A stretch of DNA of 64,000 nt from JAJYTL01 sp046705265 (GCA_046705265.1 JBJKQL010000157.1:1-64000); one strand, 5' to 3'. Numbered from the stretch's first letter, positions 24,135 through 33,760 are shown. Made by a program: numbers and translations. The notes: a model not told the origin generated them from the sequence alone.

Positions 24135-25133
24135 ATGTCTCTGACGAGCCAGGCTTCGGAAGTGCTGGTCCACGAAATCGCCGCCGTCGGTGAGAAACTC
24201 ACCGCCGTGCACCAGATGGTGAATCGTGTCATCTTTGGCCAGGATACGGTGATCGAGGAGACGCTGATCGCGCTTCTTGCGGGCGGTCACGCGCTTCTCA
24301 TCGGCGTGCCGGGTCTTGCCAAGACCAAGCTGGTGGAAACCTTGGGCGTCGTGCTTGGTCTCGACGACAAGCGCATTCAGTTTACGCCCGACCTGATGCC
24401 GGCCGATATCCTCGGCTCCGAGGTGCTCGAGGAGAACGAAAGCGGCCAGCGCTTCTTTCGCTTCATTCCTGGTCCGATCTTCTGTCAACTTCTGATGGCG
24501 GACGAGATCAATCGCGCGAGTCCCCGAACCCAGTCGGCGCTCCTGCAGGCGATGCAGGAAAAGGAAGCTTCGGTCGCCGGCACGCGCCATCTCTTGCCGC
24601 AGCCCTTTCACGTGCTTGCGACCCAGAACCCGCTGGAGCAAGAGGGCACCTATCCGCTGCCCGAAGCGCAACTCGACCGTTTTTTGATGCAGATCGACGT
24701 TGGTTATCCTGACCGCGCGGCGGAACGTGAAATGCTGCTCGCGACCACCGGCGCCGAGGAGATACGGCCGAGCCCGATTATGAATGCAGCGGCCCTCGAG
24801 AGGGCGCAGCATCTCGTCCGCCGCATCCCTGTCGGTGAAAGCGTGGTCGATACCATCCTGTCCTTGATTCGCGCCGGCCGGCCGGGAAGCCAAGGCGCCA
24901 GCGACGCGAGCCGCCATATTGCTTGGGGTCCGGGGCCGCGGGCGAGCCAAGCGCTGATGCTGGCGGTGCGTGCCCGCGCTTTGCTCCAAGGCCGCTTCGC
25001 GCCCTCGGTTGAAGACGTGGTCCGCCTCGCGCCGCCGGTTCTCCGCCATCGCATGGCTTTGACCTTCGCCGCCCGCGCCGAAGGCGTGCAGATGTCCGAC
25101 GTGGTGGCGCGGCTCGTAGAGCCCTTCACCTGA
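24135..25133 (+). CDS. MoxR-family AAA+ ATPase
   Basis: ATPase of the MoxR group, thought to act as a chaperone for assembly or metal insertion in partner complexes that contain VWA proteins. Walker A G-V-P-G-L-A-K-T-K at 57-65, Walker B L-L-M-A-D-E at 119-124 and sensor 1 A-T-Q-N-P at 162-166 are intact. The length, 332 residues, is normal. It heads a four-gene operon with DUF58, DUF4159 and VWA genes, separated by only 4, 19 and 9 bases. Genes for the known methanol dehydrogenase clients of MoxR are absent, so the client is unknown. Confidence 0.92.
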   Translation: MSLTSQASEVLVHEIAAVGEKLTAVHQMVNRVIFGQDTVIEETLIALLAGGHALLIGVPGLAKTKLVETLGVVLGLDDKRIQFTPDLMPADILGSEVLEENESGQRFFRFIPGPIFCQLLMADEINRASPRTQSALLQAMQEKEASVAGTRHLLPQPFHVLATQNPLEQEGTYPLPEAQLDRFLMQIDVGYPDRAAEREMLLATTGAEEIRPSPIMNAAALERAQHLVRRIPVGESVVDTILSLIRAGRPGSQGASDASRHIAWGPGPRASQALMLAVRARALLQGRFAPSVEDVVRLAPPVLRHRMALTFAARAEGVQMSDVVARLVEPFT

Positions 25134-25137
25134 CCCC

Positions 25138-26043
25138 ATGGCAGAGAGCGCGGACATGCGGCCTTCCGCACTTCGGCTCCGCGCCGAACAACTGGCGCAA
25201 CCACTGCCGCCATTGCTGGTTGCCGCCGAGCGTGTGGCCACAACGGTAGCGCAGGGCGTGCATGGGCGTCGTCGGGTGGGTATGGGCGAGACGTTCTGGC
25301 AATACCGTGTGTATCAGCCGGGGGATGCCGCGTCTGCAATCGATTGGCGGCAATCAGCCAAGCGCCAACGGTTCTATGTCCGCCAACATGAATGGGAAGC
25401 GGCGGAAAGCGTGTGGCTGTGGCGGGATGGATCGCGTTCCATGGCCTATCGCTCTCAACCGTCTTGGCCGGAAAAGATCGATCATGCGACCATCATTTTT
25501 CTTGCAGTGGCCGCGTTGCTGCTGCGCGGCGGCGAGCGGGTGGCTCTACTCGACGGCGCTACGGCGCCCGCCTCGGGCCGGCATGTTCTTGAGCGCCTGG
25601 CCGGCGCCCTCGCTCACGCGAGCGATGGGACGACGGGAGGTGGTTTGCCGCCGATGCAAGCCTTACCCCGGTTCGCCCGCACCGTCTGGATTGGTGATTT
25701 TCTCGATCCGGTTGAGGATGTCGCCCGGGCGCTCCGCGCCTATGCCACCCAAGGCGTCGTCGGCCATCTGATGCAGGTGCTCGATCCGGCCGAGGAAGAG
25801 CTACCCTTTGCCGGCCGGATCCGCTTCGAAGGGCCGGAAGACGAGGGTGGCTACCTTGCAAGCCGTGCCGAATCGCTGCGCGCCGATTATCACATGGCGC
25901 TCGCGCGTCACCGCGCGGCCGTAGGCGATCTTTGCCGCAGTGCGGGATGGAGCTTCGCGATTCATCGCACTGATCGACCGCCAACAGCGGCGTTGCTTGC
26001 GCTTTATGGGGTCCTCTCCGGCTACCGCAACCGGCCGGGTTGA
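25138..26043 (+). CDS. DUF58 domain protein
   Basis: Soluble 301-residue protein of the DUF58 family that almost always accompanies MoxR ATPases. The signature region reads Y-Q-P-G-D-A-A-S-A-I-D-W-R near 60-72, followed by V-R-Q-H-E-W-E near 81-87. Next comes a degenerate VWA-like fold with D-G-S-R-S-M near 97-102 that keeps the D-x-S-x-S metal-site spacing in part. It is probably the direct partner of the MoxR ATPase. It starts four bases after moxR. Confidence 0.88.
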   Translation: MAESADMRPSALRLRAEQLAQPLPPLLVAAERVATTVAQGVHGRRRVGMGETFWQYRVYQPGDAASAIDWRQSAKRQRFYVRQHEWEAAESVWLWRDGSRSMAYRSQPSWPEKIDHATIIFLAVAALLLRGGERVALLDGATAPASGRHVLERLAGALAHASDGTTGGGLPPMQALPRFARTVWIGDFLDPVEDVARALRAYATQGVVGHLMQVLDPAEEELPFAGRIRFEGPEDEGGYLASRAESLRADYHMALARHRAAVGDLCRSAGWSFAIHRTDRPPTAALLALYGVLSGYRNRPG

Positions 26044-26062
26044 GCGCACTGAGTAAGACGGT

Positions 26063-28828
26063 ATGTTGCACTTCGGCAGCTTGGCGTTCGCGGATCCGTG
26101 GGTGCTGGCAGCGTTGCTGGTCCTGCCGGTCTTGTGGTGGCTATTGCGGGTGACGCCGCCGCAGGCGCGACGTGTGCGTTTTCCGCCGCTGCGTCTTCTG
26201 CTTGGCCTTCGTTCCAGTGCAGAAACGCCACGGCGAACGCCGTTGTGGCTGCTTCTGTTTCGGTTGTTTGTGGCAGCGCTCCTGATCGTGGCGCTGGGGC
26301 ACCCGCTGCTCTACCCGAAAGCCGGCATGGCGGGGCGCGGGCCGCTGCTCCTTGTCGTCGATAACGATTTCGCCGCGGCCTCGGACTGGCAGCTTCGCGT
26401 CGACAGCATGGAGAGCCTTCTAGGCGAGGCGGCAAGGCAAGGCCGCGATGTCATGCTGCTCGCGACTGCGCCGCCCGCTTCCGGGTCGCCGATCTCGCCA
26501 CCGCGCGTGCTGAGTGCGGCAACCGTCGAGGCCAGGGCCGAGGCGTTGAAACCGGAGCCCTGGGCCAGCGACCGCGTGGCCGCCATCCGTGCGCTAAGGG
26601 GCATCGATCTCGGCCCTGGCGCTGACGTGGTCTGGCTCAGCAACGGCATCGAAAGTGTTGGCAGCGGGGAGGCCAGCGATGGTTCCGGCGCGGTTTTTGC
26701 CCGGACGCTCGCTCATCTTGGGCATCTTGAAATTCTGCGTGAGCCTGCCTCCCGTTTGGTCACGGTATTGCCTTCGCCCGAGATGACCGTGGATGGCTTG
26801 AAGCTTTGGGTGCGGCGGGCGAGCGATCAGGGGCCCGCCACCGTCTCGATCCAGGCGAGCGGCAGCCGCGGCCAGATTCTCGCCCGCCGCCGCGTGACCT
26901 TCGCGCCCGGCGTGCGCACCGCGGAGGTGTCGCTCTCCTTGCCTCTCCCGGTGCGCGATCGTATCGCCAAAGTCGCCATCGCGGGCGAGGCTTCGGCCGC
27001 CGGTGTTGCCGTTCTCGGCAGCAATTTCCGCCGTCGTCCGGTCGGTTTGGTCAGCACGCAGGAAGCGGCGAGCGATCAACCCCTGCTTTCCAGCCTTTAT
27101 TATTTGAAGCGAGCGCTGCAACCCTATGCCGAGGTCGAGACCGGCACGCTCTCTGATCTCCTGCACCGGCACGTCGCGGTGCTTATTCTTGCCGATATCG
27201 GCCGGCTTACGGCGCCCGAGGCGACGGCGCTTCGCGCTTGGCTCGACCAAGGCGGCGAAATGATTCGTTTTGCCGGGCCATACCTCGCGGCGGATGGCGG
27301 CACGCTCGTGCCGGTGCGTCTTCTGCCCGGCGCCCGCGCCCTTGGTGGGTCCTTCACCTGGGCGAAGCCAGAACGGCTCGCCCCGTTCCCAAATACAAGT
27401 CCCTTTGCCGGCCTCAGCGTTCCCGCGTCCGTCCGCGTCGAGCGGCAGGTGCTCGCGGCACCGGCGCCGGATCTTGCGCGTCACACCTGGGCGCGGCTTG
27501 CCGACGGGACACCGCTTGTCACGGCCGCGCGCGAAGGCCGCGGCTGGCTGGTGCTCGTGCATACGACCGCCAACGCGGAATGGTCGAATCTCGCACTTTC
27601 CGGTCTCTTCGTCGAAATGTTGCGACGGCTGATGGCGCTAAGCCGTGGCGCTGGCGGCACGATTGCGGTCAATGCGCCCCTTAAGCCAAAGCAATTGCTG
27701 GACGGCTTCGGCCGGCTTGGTTCGCCTCCCGACGCGGCGGAACCCCTCCTGCCATCCGCGATCGCGAAGACCGTTCCGGGCCCGCGCCATCCGCCTGGGC
27801 TTTACGGCACCAGAGGAGCACTGCAGGCATTCAACCTCGGTGACCATCTTGGCGCGGTTCGGGCGCTCTCTGATCTTCCTGCTGGGGTTGTCGTGCGCTC
27901 CTACGGTGGCCCCGTAGAGCACGACCTCATGCCTTGGCTTCTTATGGCGGCGCTCGTGCTCGCGGCCCTTGATCTCTTGTTGGCTCTCGGTTACGGAGGT
28001 CTGTTGCCGCGTCGCGGTGGCGCAATGGCGCTCGGTCCTGCCGTTATTGGGTTTTTGCTTGTCGGCGTCGTTCCAACCGCTCGGGCCGCGCCGCAGAACC
28101 TGGTGCCAAAACAGGCTCTGGTTGATTGGGCAAACCATCTCCATCTCGCTTATGTGGTCACCGGCGATGCCGAGGTCGATGCCATCAGCGAGGCCGGCCT
28201 CGCCACCTTGAGCCACGTGCTCGCCACCCGCACTTCGGTTGAGCCCGCGCTCCCGGTCGGCATCAATATCGACCGCGACCCCATGCTTTTTTTTCCGCTG
28301 ATCTATTGGCCCATGACTCCCGACCAGGCGGTGCCATCGGCCACCGCGCTGCAGCGGGTCGACGCCTATCTCAAGACCGGCGGTATCATCCTGTTCGATA
28401 CCCGCGATCAGGTGCGAGGCGGCCTTGATGCGGCGCCGCCAGGACCAAATTTGGTGGCCCTGCGGCGCATCCTCGGTCATCTCGATATCCCGCCCTTGGA
28501 ACCGCTGCCCCCGAATCACGTCCTCACCAAGTCATTCTACCTGATGGAGACGTTTCCCGGCCGCTGGGCCGGAGGACGGCTTTGGGTGGCGCGTCCGAGC
28601 GCCGAGAACGACGGTGTTTCACCACTTGTCATCGGCAGCAACGATTGGGCCGCGGCTTGGGCTGCCGACGGGCACGGACACTGGCTTGATGCGGTGGTGC
28701 CGGGTGGCGCGCGTCAGCGCGAGTTGGCCTTCCGCTTCGGCATCAACCTCGTGATGTACGCCTTGACGGGCAACTACAAGGCGGATCAGGTGAGCGCGCC
28801 GGCCATCCTCGAACGGCTCGGCCAGTAG
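26063..28828 (+). CDS. BatA-like membrane protein with C-terminal DUF4159
   Basis: A 921-residue inner-membrane protein. Two N-terminal helices (about 12-28 and 62-82) frame the BatA/aerotolerance N-terminal domain. A degenerate VWA-like region (L-L-L-V-V-D-N-D-F-A) lacks the metal-site serines. A large periplasmic part follows, then two further helices near 615-665. The last ~210 residues form DUF4159, with G-I-N-I-D-R-D-P-M-L-F-F-P-L-I-Y-W-P and L-K-T-G-G-I-I-L-F-D-T-R-D, a fold I relate to glutamine-amidotransferase-like domains. The fused BatA-DUF4159 arrangement is typical of alphaproteobacterial MoxR operons. Its biochemical role is unknown. Confidence 0.85.
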   Translation: MLHFGSLAFADPWVLAALLVLPVLWWLLRVTPPQARRVRFPPLRLLLGLRSSAETPRRTPLWLLLFRLFVAALLIVALGHPLLYPKAGMAGRGPLLLVVDNDFAAASDWQLRVDSMESLLGEAARQGRDVMLLATAPPASGSPISPPRVLSAATVEARAEALKPEPWASDRVAAIRALRGIDLGPGADVVWLSNGIESVGSGEASDGSGAVFARTLAHLGHLEILREPASRLVTVLPSPEMTVDGLKLWVRRASDQGPATVSIQASGSRGQILARRRVTFAPGVRTAEVSLSLPLPVRDRIAKVAIAGEASAAGVAVLGSNFRRRPVGLVSTQEAASDQPLLSSLYYLKRALQPYAEVETGTLSDLLHRHVAVLILADIGRLTAPEATALRAWLDQGGEMIRFAGPYLAADGGTLVPVRLLPGARALGGSFTWAKPERLAPFPNTSPFAGLSVPASVRVERQVLAAPAPDLARHTWARLADGTPLVTAAREGRGWLVLVHTTANAEWSNLALSGLFVEMLRRLMALSRGAGGTIAVNAPLKPKQLLDGFGRLGSPPDAAEPLLPSAIAKTVPGPRHPPGLYGTRGALQAFNLGDHLGAVRALSDLPAGVVVRSYGGPVEHDLMPWLLMAALVLAALDLLLALGYGGLLPRRGGAMALGPAVIGFLLVGVVPTARAAPQNLVPKQALVDWANHLHLAYVVTGDAEVDAISEAGLATLSHVLATRTSVEPALPVGINIDRDPMLFFPLIYWPMTPDQAVPSATALQRVDAYLKTGGIILFDTRDQVRGGLDAAPPGPNLVALRRILGHLDIPPLEPLPPNHVLTKSFYLMETFPGRWAGGRLWVARPSAENDGVSPLVIGSNDWAAAWAADGHGHWLDAVVPGGARQRELAFRFGINLVMYALTGNYKADQVSAPAILERLGQ

Positions 28829-28837
28829 GACACTACA

Positions 28838-30877
28838 TTGACGAACATCGTCTTTCATCCCTATTTGCCCTGGCCGGCAATCATTGGTGTCGCGGCGTTC
28901 CTCGTGTTGGTGCTTCTCTTCGGCTTCACCCGCCGCGGTCCAGGCGTGTGGTGGCGGCTTCTTTTCTGTGCTGTCGGTGTCTTCGCCCTCGCCAATCCAA
29001 CGCTGGTGAGCGAAGAGCGCCGCTTCCTGCCCGATGTCGCGGTGGTTGCCGTCGACCAGTCGCCGAGCATGAAGATTGGTGCGCGAACTAGGCAGGCCGA
29101 GGCGGCCGTGAGGGCGATCCGCCGCCAAATCGGAAGGCGCCGCAATCTTGATCTTCGCTTCGTTCATGTCGCCGGCAGCGACGCCGGCACGCCGCTTTTC
29201 GCACCGCTGATGCGAAGCGTGGCAGGAATTCCACGCTCCCGCCTTGCCGGCGTCATTATGATCACCGATGGCGAGATCGACGACGTGCCGCCGGCGAAGG
29301 CACTGGCCAAGCTCGGCGGCCCGATCCAGGTGCTGCTTACCGGCCGCAAGCACGAGGTCGACCGTCGGCTCGTCGTCGACCGGGCACCGAGCTACGGCAT
29401 CGTCGGTCGGCCGCAGACCATCCGTCTGCATGTGGCCGAGAGGGGCGCGCAGGGCAAGGAAGTGCCGCTCACGGTCACCATCGGCAACCACCCGCCGAGG
29501 CAGATCATGGTGCCGATCGGGATGCCCGTCACGGTGCCGTTTACTCTAGATCACGGAGGCAAGACCGCGATTACGTTGAACGTGCCTCCGGGACCGCATC
29601 CGTTGACGTTGCGCAACAAGAGCGTGGTTCTCGTTGTGAACGGCGTACTTCACCGCCTGCGCGTGTTGCTGATTTCAGGCAAGCCCTATGCAGGTGAGCG
29701 GGTGTGGCGCAACCTTTTGAAATCCGACCCCAACGTCGATCTCATTCACTTCACCATCTTGCGGCCGCCCGACAAGGAGGACGAGACACCGGTTCGAGAA
29801 CTCTCCCTTATTGCTTTTCCGGTCGAGCAGCTTTTCGACGAGACGCTGCGGCACTTCAATCTGGTGATCTTTGATCGCTATTGGCAGCAAGGCCTGATCG
29901 CACCCGAATATCTGCAAAAGATATCGCAATACGTGACGCAGGGTGGTGCGCTTCTGGTCTCGGTCGGGCCGGCGTTCGCGACGCCCAACAGTCTCTATCA
30001 GACGCCGCTGGCCCAGGTGTTACCAGCGCGACCTACCGGCAAGGTGTTTGCTGGCCGCTTCACCCCGCGTCTAACCCCGGCCGGCGAGCGACAGCCAATC
30101 ACGGCCGTGCTGCCCGGCGCCTTGCCGACGCCGACCTGGGGGCCTTGGTTCTCCAACGTCGATACCGAAGTTACTGCCGGCACGGTGCTGATGACGGGCC
30201 ATGACGGAACACCGCTCCTTGTGGTCAACCGCGTCGGCAAGGGCCGCGTCGCTGAATTCCTCACCGACCAGATCTGGCTTTGGGCGCGTGGCTATGACGG
30301 CGGCGGGCCGACGGCCGAACTTCTTCGCCGTCTTGTCTACTGGTTGATGAAAGAACCGGCGCTTGAGGAAAACCGCCTGAGTGCCAAGGTTGAGAACAAC
30401 AAGCTTGTGATCAAGCGGCAAACCATGACACCGGATACGGCGCCGGTCACGGTGACGCGGCCAGACGGTAAAACGGAAGCCGTGACCCTGCAGCGCACCG
30501 GCCCGGGCCGTGCCGCGGGGGACGTCGAGACTGCGGGTGACGGCGTGTATCGCCTGAGCGATGGCAAGCTCTCCGCCCTTGCCGTCGTTGGTTCGGCCGA
30601 ACTTGGTGAGTTTTCGGATGTTCGCGCGACCGCCGCCCGCGTCGCGCCAGCCGTCAAGGCATCCCATGGCTCGATCCACTGGCTGAGCAATGGCATGCCA
30701 GAAATTCGCCGCGTCGCGGCCGTCGATCCGAGCGCCGGCAAGCACTGGATCGGTCTTGTGCGGCATCGCGCCTATAGCATCGCGGGCTTCCACGAGAAAT
30801 CGCTTCTGCCGCCGGCGTTGGCGCTCGCCTTGATGCTGGCCGCGGCCTTGCTTGCGTGGCGTCGTGAAGGGCATTAA
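28838..30877 (+). CDS. membrane VWA / GATase-like protein of the MoxR operon
   Basis: Last gene of the MoxR operon. The 679-residue product has two N-terminal helices (about 12-30 and 38-53). A VWA-like domain holds V-V-A-V-D-Q-S-P-S-M near 67-76, a good D-x-S-x-S-type metal site, and I-M-I-T-D-G-E near 139-145. A beta-rich periplasmic region comes next, then a class I glutamine amidotransferase-like fold near 270-410 (V-L-L-I-S-G-K-P, V-T-Q-G-G-A-L-L-V), and a C-terminal helix near 655-673. No catalytic cysteine of true amidotransferases is evident. The start is a TTG. Probably the MoxR/DUF58 client or scaffold. Confidence 0.82.
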   Translation: MTNIVFHPYLPWPAIIGVAAFLVLVLLFGFTRRGPGVWWRLLFCAVGVFALANPTLVSEERRFLPDVAVVAVDQSPSMKIGARTRQAEAAVRAIRRQIGRRRNLDLRFVHVAGSDAGTPLFAPLMRSVAGIPRSRLAGVIMITDGEIDDVPPAKALAKLGGPIQVLLTGRKHEVDRRLVVDRAPSYGIVGRPQTIRLHVAERGAQGKEVPLTVTIGNHPPRQIMVPIGMPVTVPFTLDHGGKTAITLNVPPGPHPLTLRNKSVVLVVNGVLHRLRVLLISGKPYAGERVWRNLLKSDPNVDLIHFTILRPPDKEDETPVRELSLIAFPVEQLFDETLRHFNLVIFDRYWQQGLIAPEYLQKISQYVTQGGALLVSVGPAFATPNSLYQTPLAQVLPARPTGKVFAGRFTPRLTPAGERQPITAVLPGALPTPTWGPWFSNVDTEVTAGTVLMTGHDGTPLLVVNRVGKGRVAEFLTDQIWLWARGYDGGGPTAELLRRLVYWLMKEPALEENRLSAKVENNKLVIKRQTMTPDTAPVTVTRPDGKTEAVTLQRTGPGRAAGDVETAGDGVYRLSDGKLSALAVVGSAELGEFSDVRATAARVAPAVKASHGSIHWLSNGMPEIRRVAAVDPSAGKHWIGLVRHRAYSIAGFHEKSLLPPALALALMLAAALLAWRREGH

Positions 30878-31389
30878 CCGGCCGCGCGTCGCTGCCGCGT
30901 TGGATGGCTGATCGGCCCGGAGACACCATCGAGCGCGCCCGGTGCGAGCGCCTTGACTTGAAAACGCCGAAGCTCGACCGGGCCCGGCAGCGTCAATCCA
31001 TAGGGCGCCGCCGGTTCAAAGCCGAAGGGCATATAATATTCCGGCTCGCCGACCAGCACACACACGCGGTGCCCGAGATTGGCGGCGCGTTTCAGCGTCT
31101 CGCGGACCAAAGTCTTGCCCATGCCCTCGCCGCGGCGGGCCGGATTGACCGCAAGCGGGCCGAGGAGGATCGCCGGCGTCTTGCCGCCGATCTCAATCGG
31201 CCAGTAACGGATGCTCGCCTGCAATATGCCCGCTTCGTCGAGCGCGACGAAGGCGAGGGCCGCGATCGGCGCCACGCCGTCGCGCAGGCGGTAGACGGTG
31301 CGATTCCGGCGATCAGCGCCGAAGGCGAGGTCGAGGAGAGTTTCGATCCGGGGGCCGTCATCGGGCCGTTCAGGCAGAATGGTAAACAT
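30874..31389 (-). CDS. GNAT-family N-acetyltransferase
   Basis: A 171-residue acetyltransferase of the GCN5 superfamily. Motif A is visible as L-G-P-L-A-V-N-P-A-R-R-G-E-G-M-G-K-T-L near 76-94 for acetyl-CoA binding, followed by the V-C-V-L-V-G-E-P-E-Y-Y-M-P-F-G-F strand near 108-123 that marks the YhbS-like subgroup. The substrate is unknown. It is convergent with the VWA gene, overlapping it by four bases. Confidence 0.85.
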   Translation of the reverse strand: MFTILPERPDDGPRIETLLDLAFGADRRNRTVYRLRDGVAPIAALAFVALDEAGILQASIRYWPIEIGGKTPAILLGPLAVNPARRGEGMGKTLVRETLKRAANLGHRVCVLVGEPEYYMPFGFEPAAPYGLTLPGPVELRRFQVKALAPGALDGVSGPISHPTRQRRAAG

Positions 31390-31749
31390 GGGAAGATTCC
31401 AGTCGCGAGGTGGCGGGTAAAGGTGGCCGATCGGCGCTGTTCGCCGGCCATCGGGAACGGGATCCCGATAGCCGGTTGCGGCAGTGGATCAGCCTCGTCG
31501 GCCTCGGCGACGGTAGGTATGCATGAAATCCCCTTAGCACAGGTGCCCGCCGCAGCCAAGCGCCACAAACAAGCGTGTACCAGCTGCCGCGCGCTGGCTT
31601 GGGCGTTCGGCCGGCCTTGGGCTCGGGTCATGCCGGCGCGGCTCTTGCTTGTTTCTCGCCGTGCGGCTTTACTCGTCATGCGCTTCATGCGTCAGCCGAG
31701 ACGTCGGTCGATGGATGGTCCCTGGCGTCAATCTTTCCGCGGTTTCTCC
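31390..31749. other. intergenic stretch, no gene seen
   Basis: 360 bases between divergent genes. The plus frame upstream of the DODA-type ATG is open through here but has no family similarity or ribosome site. I see no RNA gene or repeat. It presumably holds the promoters of both neighbours. Confidence 0.4.
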
Positions 31750-32550
31750 ATGTCCCGTCAGCCGGTATTGTTCTTGAGCCACGGTTCCCCCATGTTGCCG
31801 CTCGAGTCCGGGCCCGCGACCGCCTTCTTTCGCGGGCTCGGCAAGGACCTCGAAGCCAAGGGGAGCCGGCCGAAGGCAATCCTTTGCGCCTCCGCTCATT
31901 GGGCGAGCGCGGCACCGTGTCTCTCGCTCGCCGAATGGCCACAGACGATCCACGATTTTTATGGCTTTCCCGAAAGCCTCTATCGGCTCACCTATCCGGC
32001 GCCGGGCGCGCCGGAGATGGCGCGCCGTGCCGCAGAGTGCCTCGAGGCCGCGGGTTTCACGATTGCGTTTGACGCCCATCGCGGGCTCGATCACGGCGCC
32101 TGGATGCCGTTCCGAATGATGTGGCCTGAAGCGGATATTCCGGTGGCGCAGATCGCGATCCAGCCCGATCTCGGGCCGGCTCATCACGTCGCGCTTGGCC
32201 GCGCGCTCCAGCCTCTTCGTGCCACGGACGTTTTGATCGTCGGCTCCGGCGGCGCGGTGCATAACCTCCGCGATCTTGCGCTTCGGCGCCAGGCGGGAGA
32301 CGAGACGACGCCCGAATGGGCGGAGGATTTCAGTGGGTGGCTCGAGGCGGCGGTGGTTAGGGGTGACGAAACGGCCCTCGCCGATTACCGCAACCGTGCG
32401 CCCGGCGCGCGTCTCGCGCATCCGACCGATGAGCACCTCATGCCGCTTTTCTTTGCCTTCGGCGCGGGAGGCGCGACGCCGGGTCAGCCGCTCTTTCGCG
32501 GCTATAGCGGCGGCAGCCTGTCGATGGCGGCATTCGCGTTTGCGGCCTGA
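31750..32550 (+). CDS. DODA-type extradiol aromatic ring-opening dioxygenase
   Basis: Class III extradiol dioxygenase related to 4,5-DOPA dioxygenase (YgiD). The 266-residue product begins P-V-L-F-L-S-H-G-S-P-M near 5-15 with a metal-ligand histidine. It then has A-H-W near 53-55, G-L-D-H-G-A-W-M-P near 113-121 and H-P-T-D-E-H-L-M-P near 222-230, all family metal or catalytic sites. The physiological catechol is unknown. The chosen ATG gives the usual family start; the frame remains open far upstream, and no strong ribosome site is visible before either candidate. Confidence 0.85.
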   Translation: MSRQPVLFLSHGSPMLPLESGPATAFFRGLGKDLEAKGSRPKAILCASAHWASAAPCLSLAEWPQTIHDFYGFPESLYRLTYPAPGAPEMARRAAECLEAAGFTIAFDAHRGLDHGAWMPFRMMWPEADIPVAQIAIQPDLGPAHHVALGRALQPLRATDVLIVGSGGAVHNLRDLALRRQAGDETTPEWAEDFSGWLEAAVVRGDETALADYRNRAPGARLAHPTDEHLMPLFFAFGAGGATPGQPLFRGYSGGSLSMAAFAFAA

Positions 32551-32704
32551 ATACCGTCCGGTTGCGGTTGTTCGGTCGCCGGTTCGACATTTTCCGGTTC
32601 GAGGGCGGGCAAGAGATTTGACCATCCGGAATAACGCCCTCGCTCGTTCTTGCCTGACCGCGTTCGGCAGTTAGGAGACGGTCGCGCGCCATTGGCCAAT
32701 TTAT

Positions 32705-32779
32705 TGGCTGGGGCGGGAGGACTCGAACCTCCGAATGTCGGAATCAAAATCCGATGCCTTGCCACTTGGCTACGCCCCA
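32705..32779 (-). tRNA. tRNA-Gln (anticodon TTG)
   Basis: The minus strand folds as a full cloverleaf: acceptor TGGGGCG paired with CGCCCCA, a D arm containing AGCCAAGTGGCAAGGC, anticodon stem TCGGA/TCCGA around loop TTTTGAT (anticodon TTG), and T arm GGAGG-TTCGAAT-CCTCC. Discriminator G and an encoded CCA end the gene (75 bases). The sequence closely resembles E. coli tRNA-Gln. Confidence 0.95.
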
Positions 32780-32826
32780 AGCACGATGGGGCAGAACATA
32801 ATACGGGTGACGCGGCAGTGCCAGCT

Positions 32827-33753
32827 TCATGCCGGGAGGTTTGTCGCGGTCGATGCCGGCGGTGAGGGGAGGACAGGGGTCGCCCGCACCCACCAAAGAG
32901 GGTGCGCGGTCTCGAGCGTTCGAGCCGCCGCTTCGGCGGTGGCCATCTCGGCAAAAAGTCCGAAACAGGTCGCGCCGCTTCCGGAAAGCCGCGCAAGCAA
33001 GCAGGCGGCTTGCCCACGAAGTGCCGCCAGGACCTCGCCGATCCCCGGCACCAGCGCCAAGGCCGGCGCTTCGAGGTCGTTTCGCGTTGTCGCGAGATAA
33101 GCGGCGAAAGCGGTCGTATCGGTGCGTTGGGGCGGCGGCGGCGCGGCTCCCGAAAACGGTCCTTCACGGCGGGCGAACACGTCTCTCGTCGCCATCGGCA
33201 GGCCGGGATTGACGAGCACGAGAAAAAGCGGCGGCACGTCGTCGATCGGCTGGACATCCTCGCCGATCCCGGACATGCGGGCGGGTCGGCTGGCGAGGCA
33301 AACCGGGACATCGGCGCCAAGGCGCAGGGCAAGCTGTGCGAGAAGGCCGCGATCCTCGATCTGCCAAAGCCGTGCGAGAAGGCGAAGCGTTGCCGCCGCA
33401 TCGGCCGAGCCGCCGCCGATGCCTGAAGCCACTGGAAGCTCCTTCCACAACGTGATAGCGGCGCCGTCTTTCACCGCGGCCGCGTCTTTCAGGGCCTGCG
33501 CGGCCTTGAGAACGAGATTATCGGTCTCATCGAGGGCGGCGGCGAAAGGTCCGCTGAGGCTGAGCGTGACCTGGTCTGCCCGCTGCGTCTCGATGCGATC
33601 GCCGATGGCGGCGAAAACCACCAGGCTGTCGAGCCAGTGATAGCCGTCCGCGCGACGACCCGTCACATGCAAAAAGAGATTGATCTTCGCCGATGCGCCT
33701 TCGCAAGCGGCGGCTTCGGCTCCGGTTGCCACGGCGCCACTCGCTCCTACCAC
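32827..33753 (-). CDS. ispE: 4-diphosphocytidyl-2-C-methyl-D-erythritol kinase
   Basis: GHMP kinase of the non-mevalonate isoprenoid pathway, phosphorylating CDP-methylerythritol; it feeds ubiquinone side-chain synthesis. It shows A-S-A-K-I-N-L-F-L-H-V near the start, R-A-D-G-Y-H (usual form R-x-D-G-Y-H), and the ATP loop P-V-A-S-G-I-G-G-G-S-A-D-A-A-A near 106-120. The start is unclear: no ATG precedes the family core, GTGs at 33753 and 33732 are both possible, and an upstream TTG would overlap the TPR gene. I used 33753, eight bases after the TPR gene stop, implying co-transcription with it. Confidence 0.9.
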   Translation of the reverse strand: MVGASGAVATGAEAAACEGASAKINLFLHVTGRRADGYHWLDSLVVFAAIGDRIETQRADQVTLSLSGPFAAALDETDNLVLKAAQALKDAAAVKDGAAITLWKELPVASGIGGGSADAAATLRLLARLWQIEDRGLLAQLALRLGADVPVCLASRPARMSGIGEDVQPIDDVPPLFLVLVNPGLPMATRDVFARREGPFSGAAPPPPQRTDTTAFAAYLATTRNDLEAPALALVPGIGEVLAALRGQAACLLARLSGSGATCFGLFAEMATAEAAARTLETAHPLWWVRATPVLPSPPASTATNLPA

Positions 33754-33760
33754 GATCGGC

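Noticed and set aside
24129..25241. 370-codon minus-strand frame
   Set aside because: Antisense to the MoxR ATPase; no family features.
31390..31749. Open plus frame upstream of the DODA-type dioxygenase
   Set aside because: It could extend the gene by up to about 280 codons, but none of the extension resembles the family and much of it is antisense to the GNAT gene.
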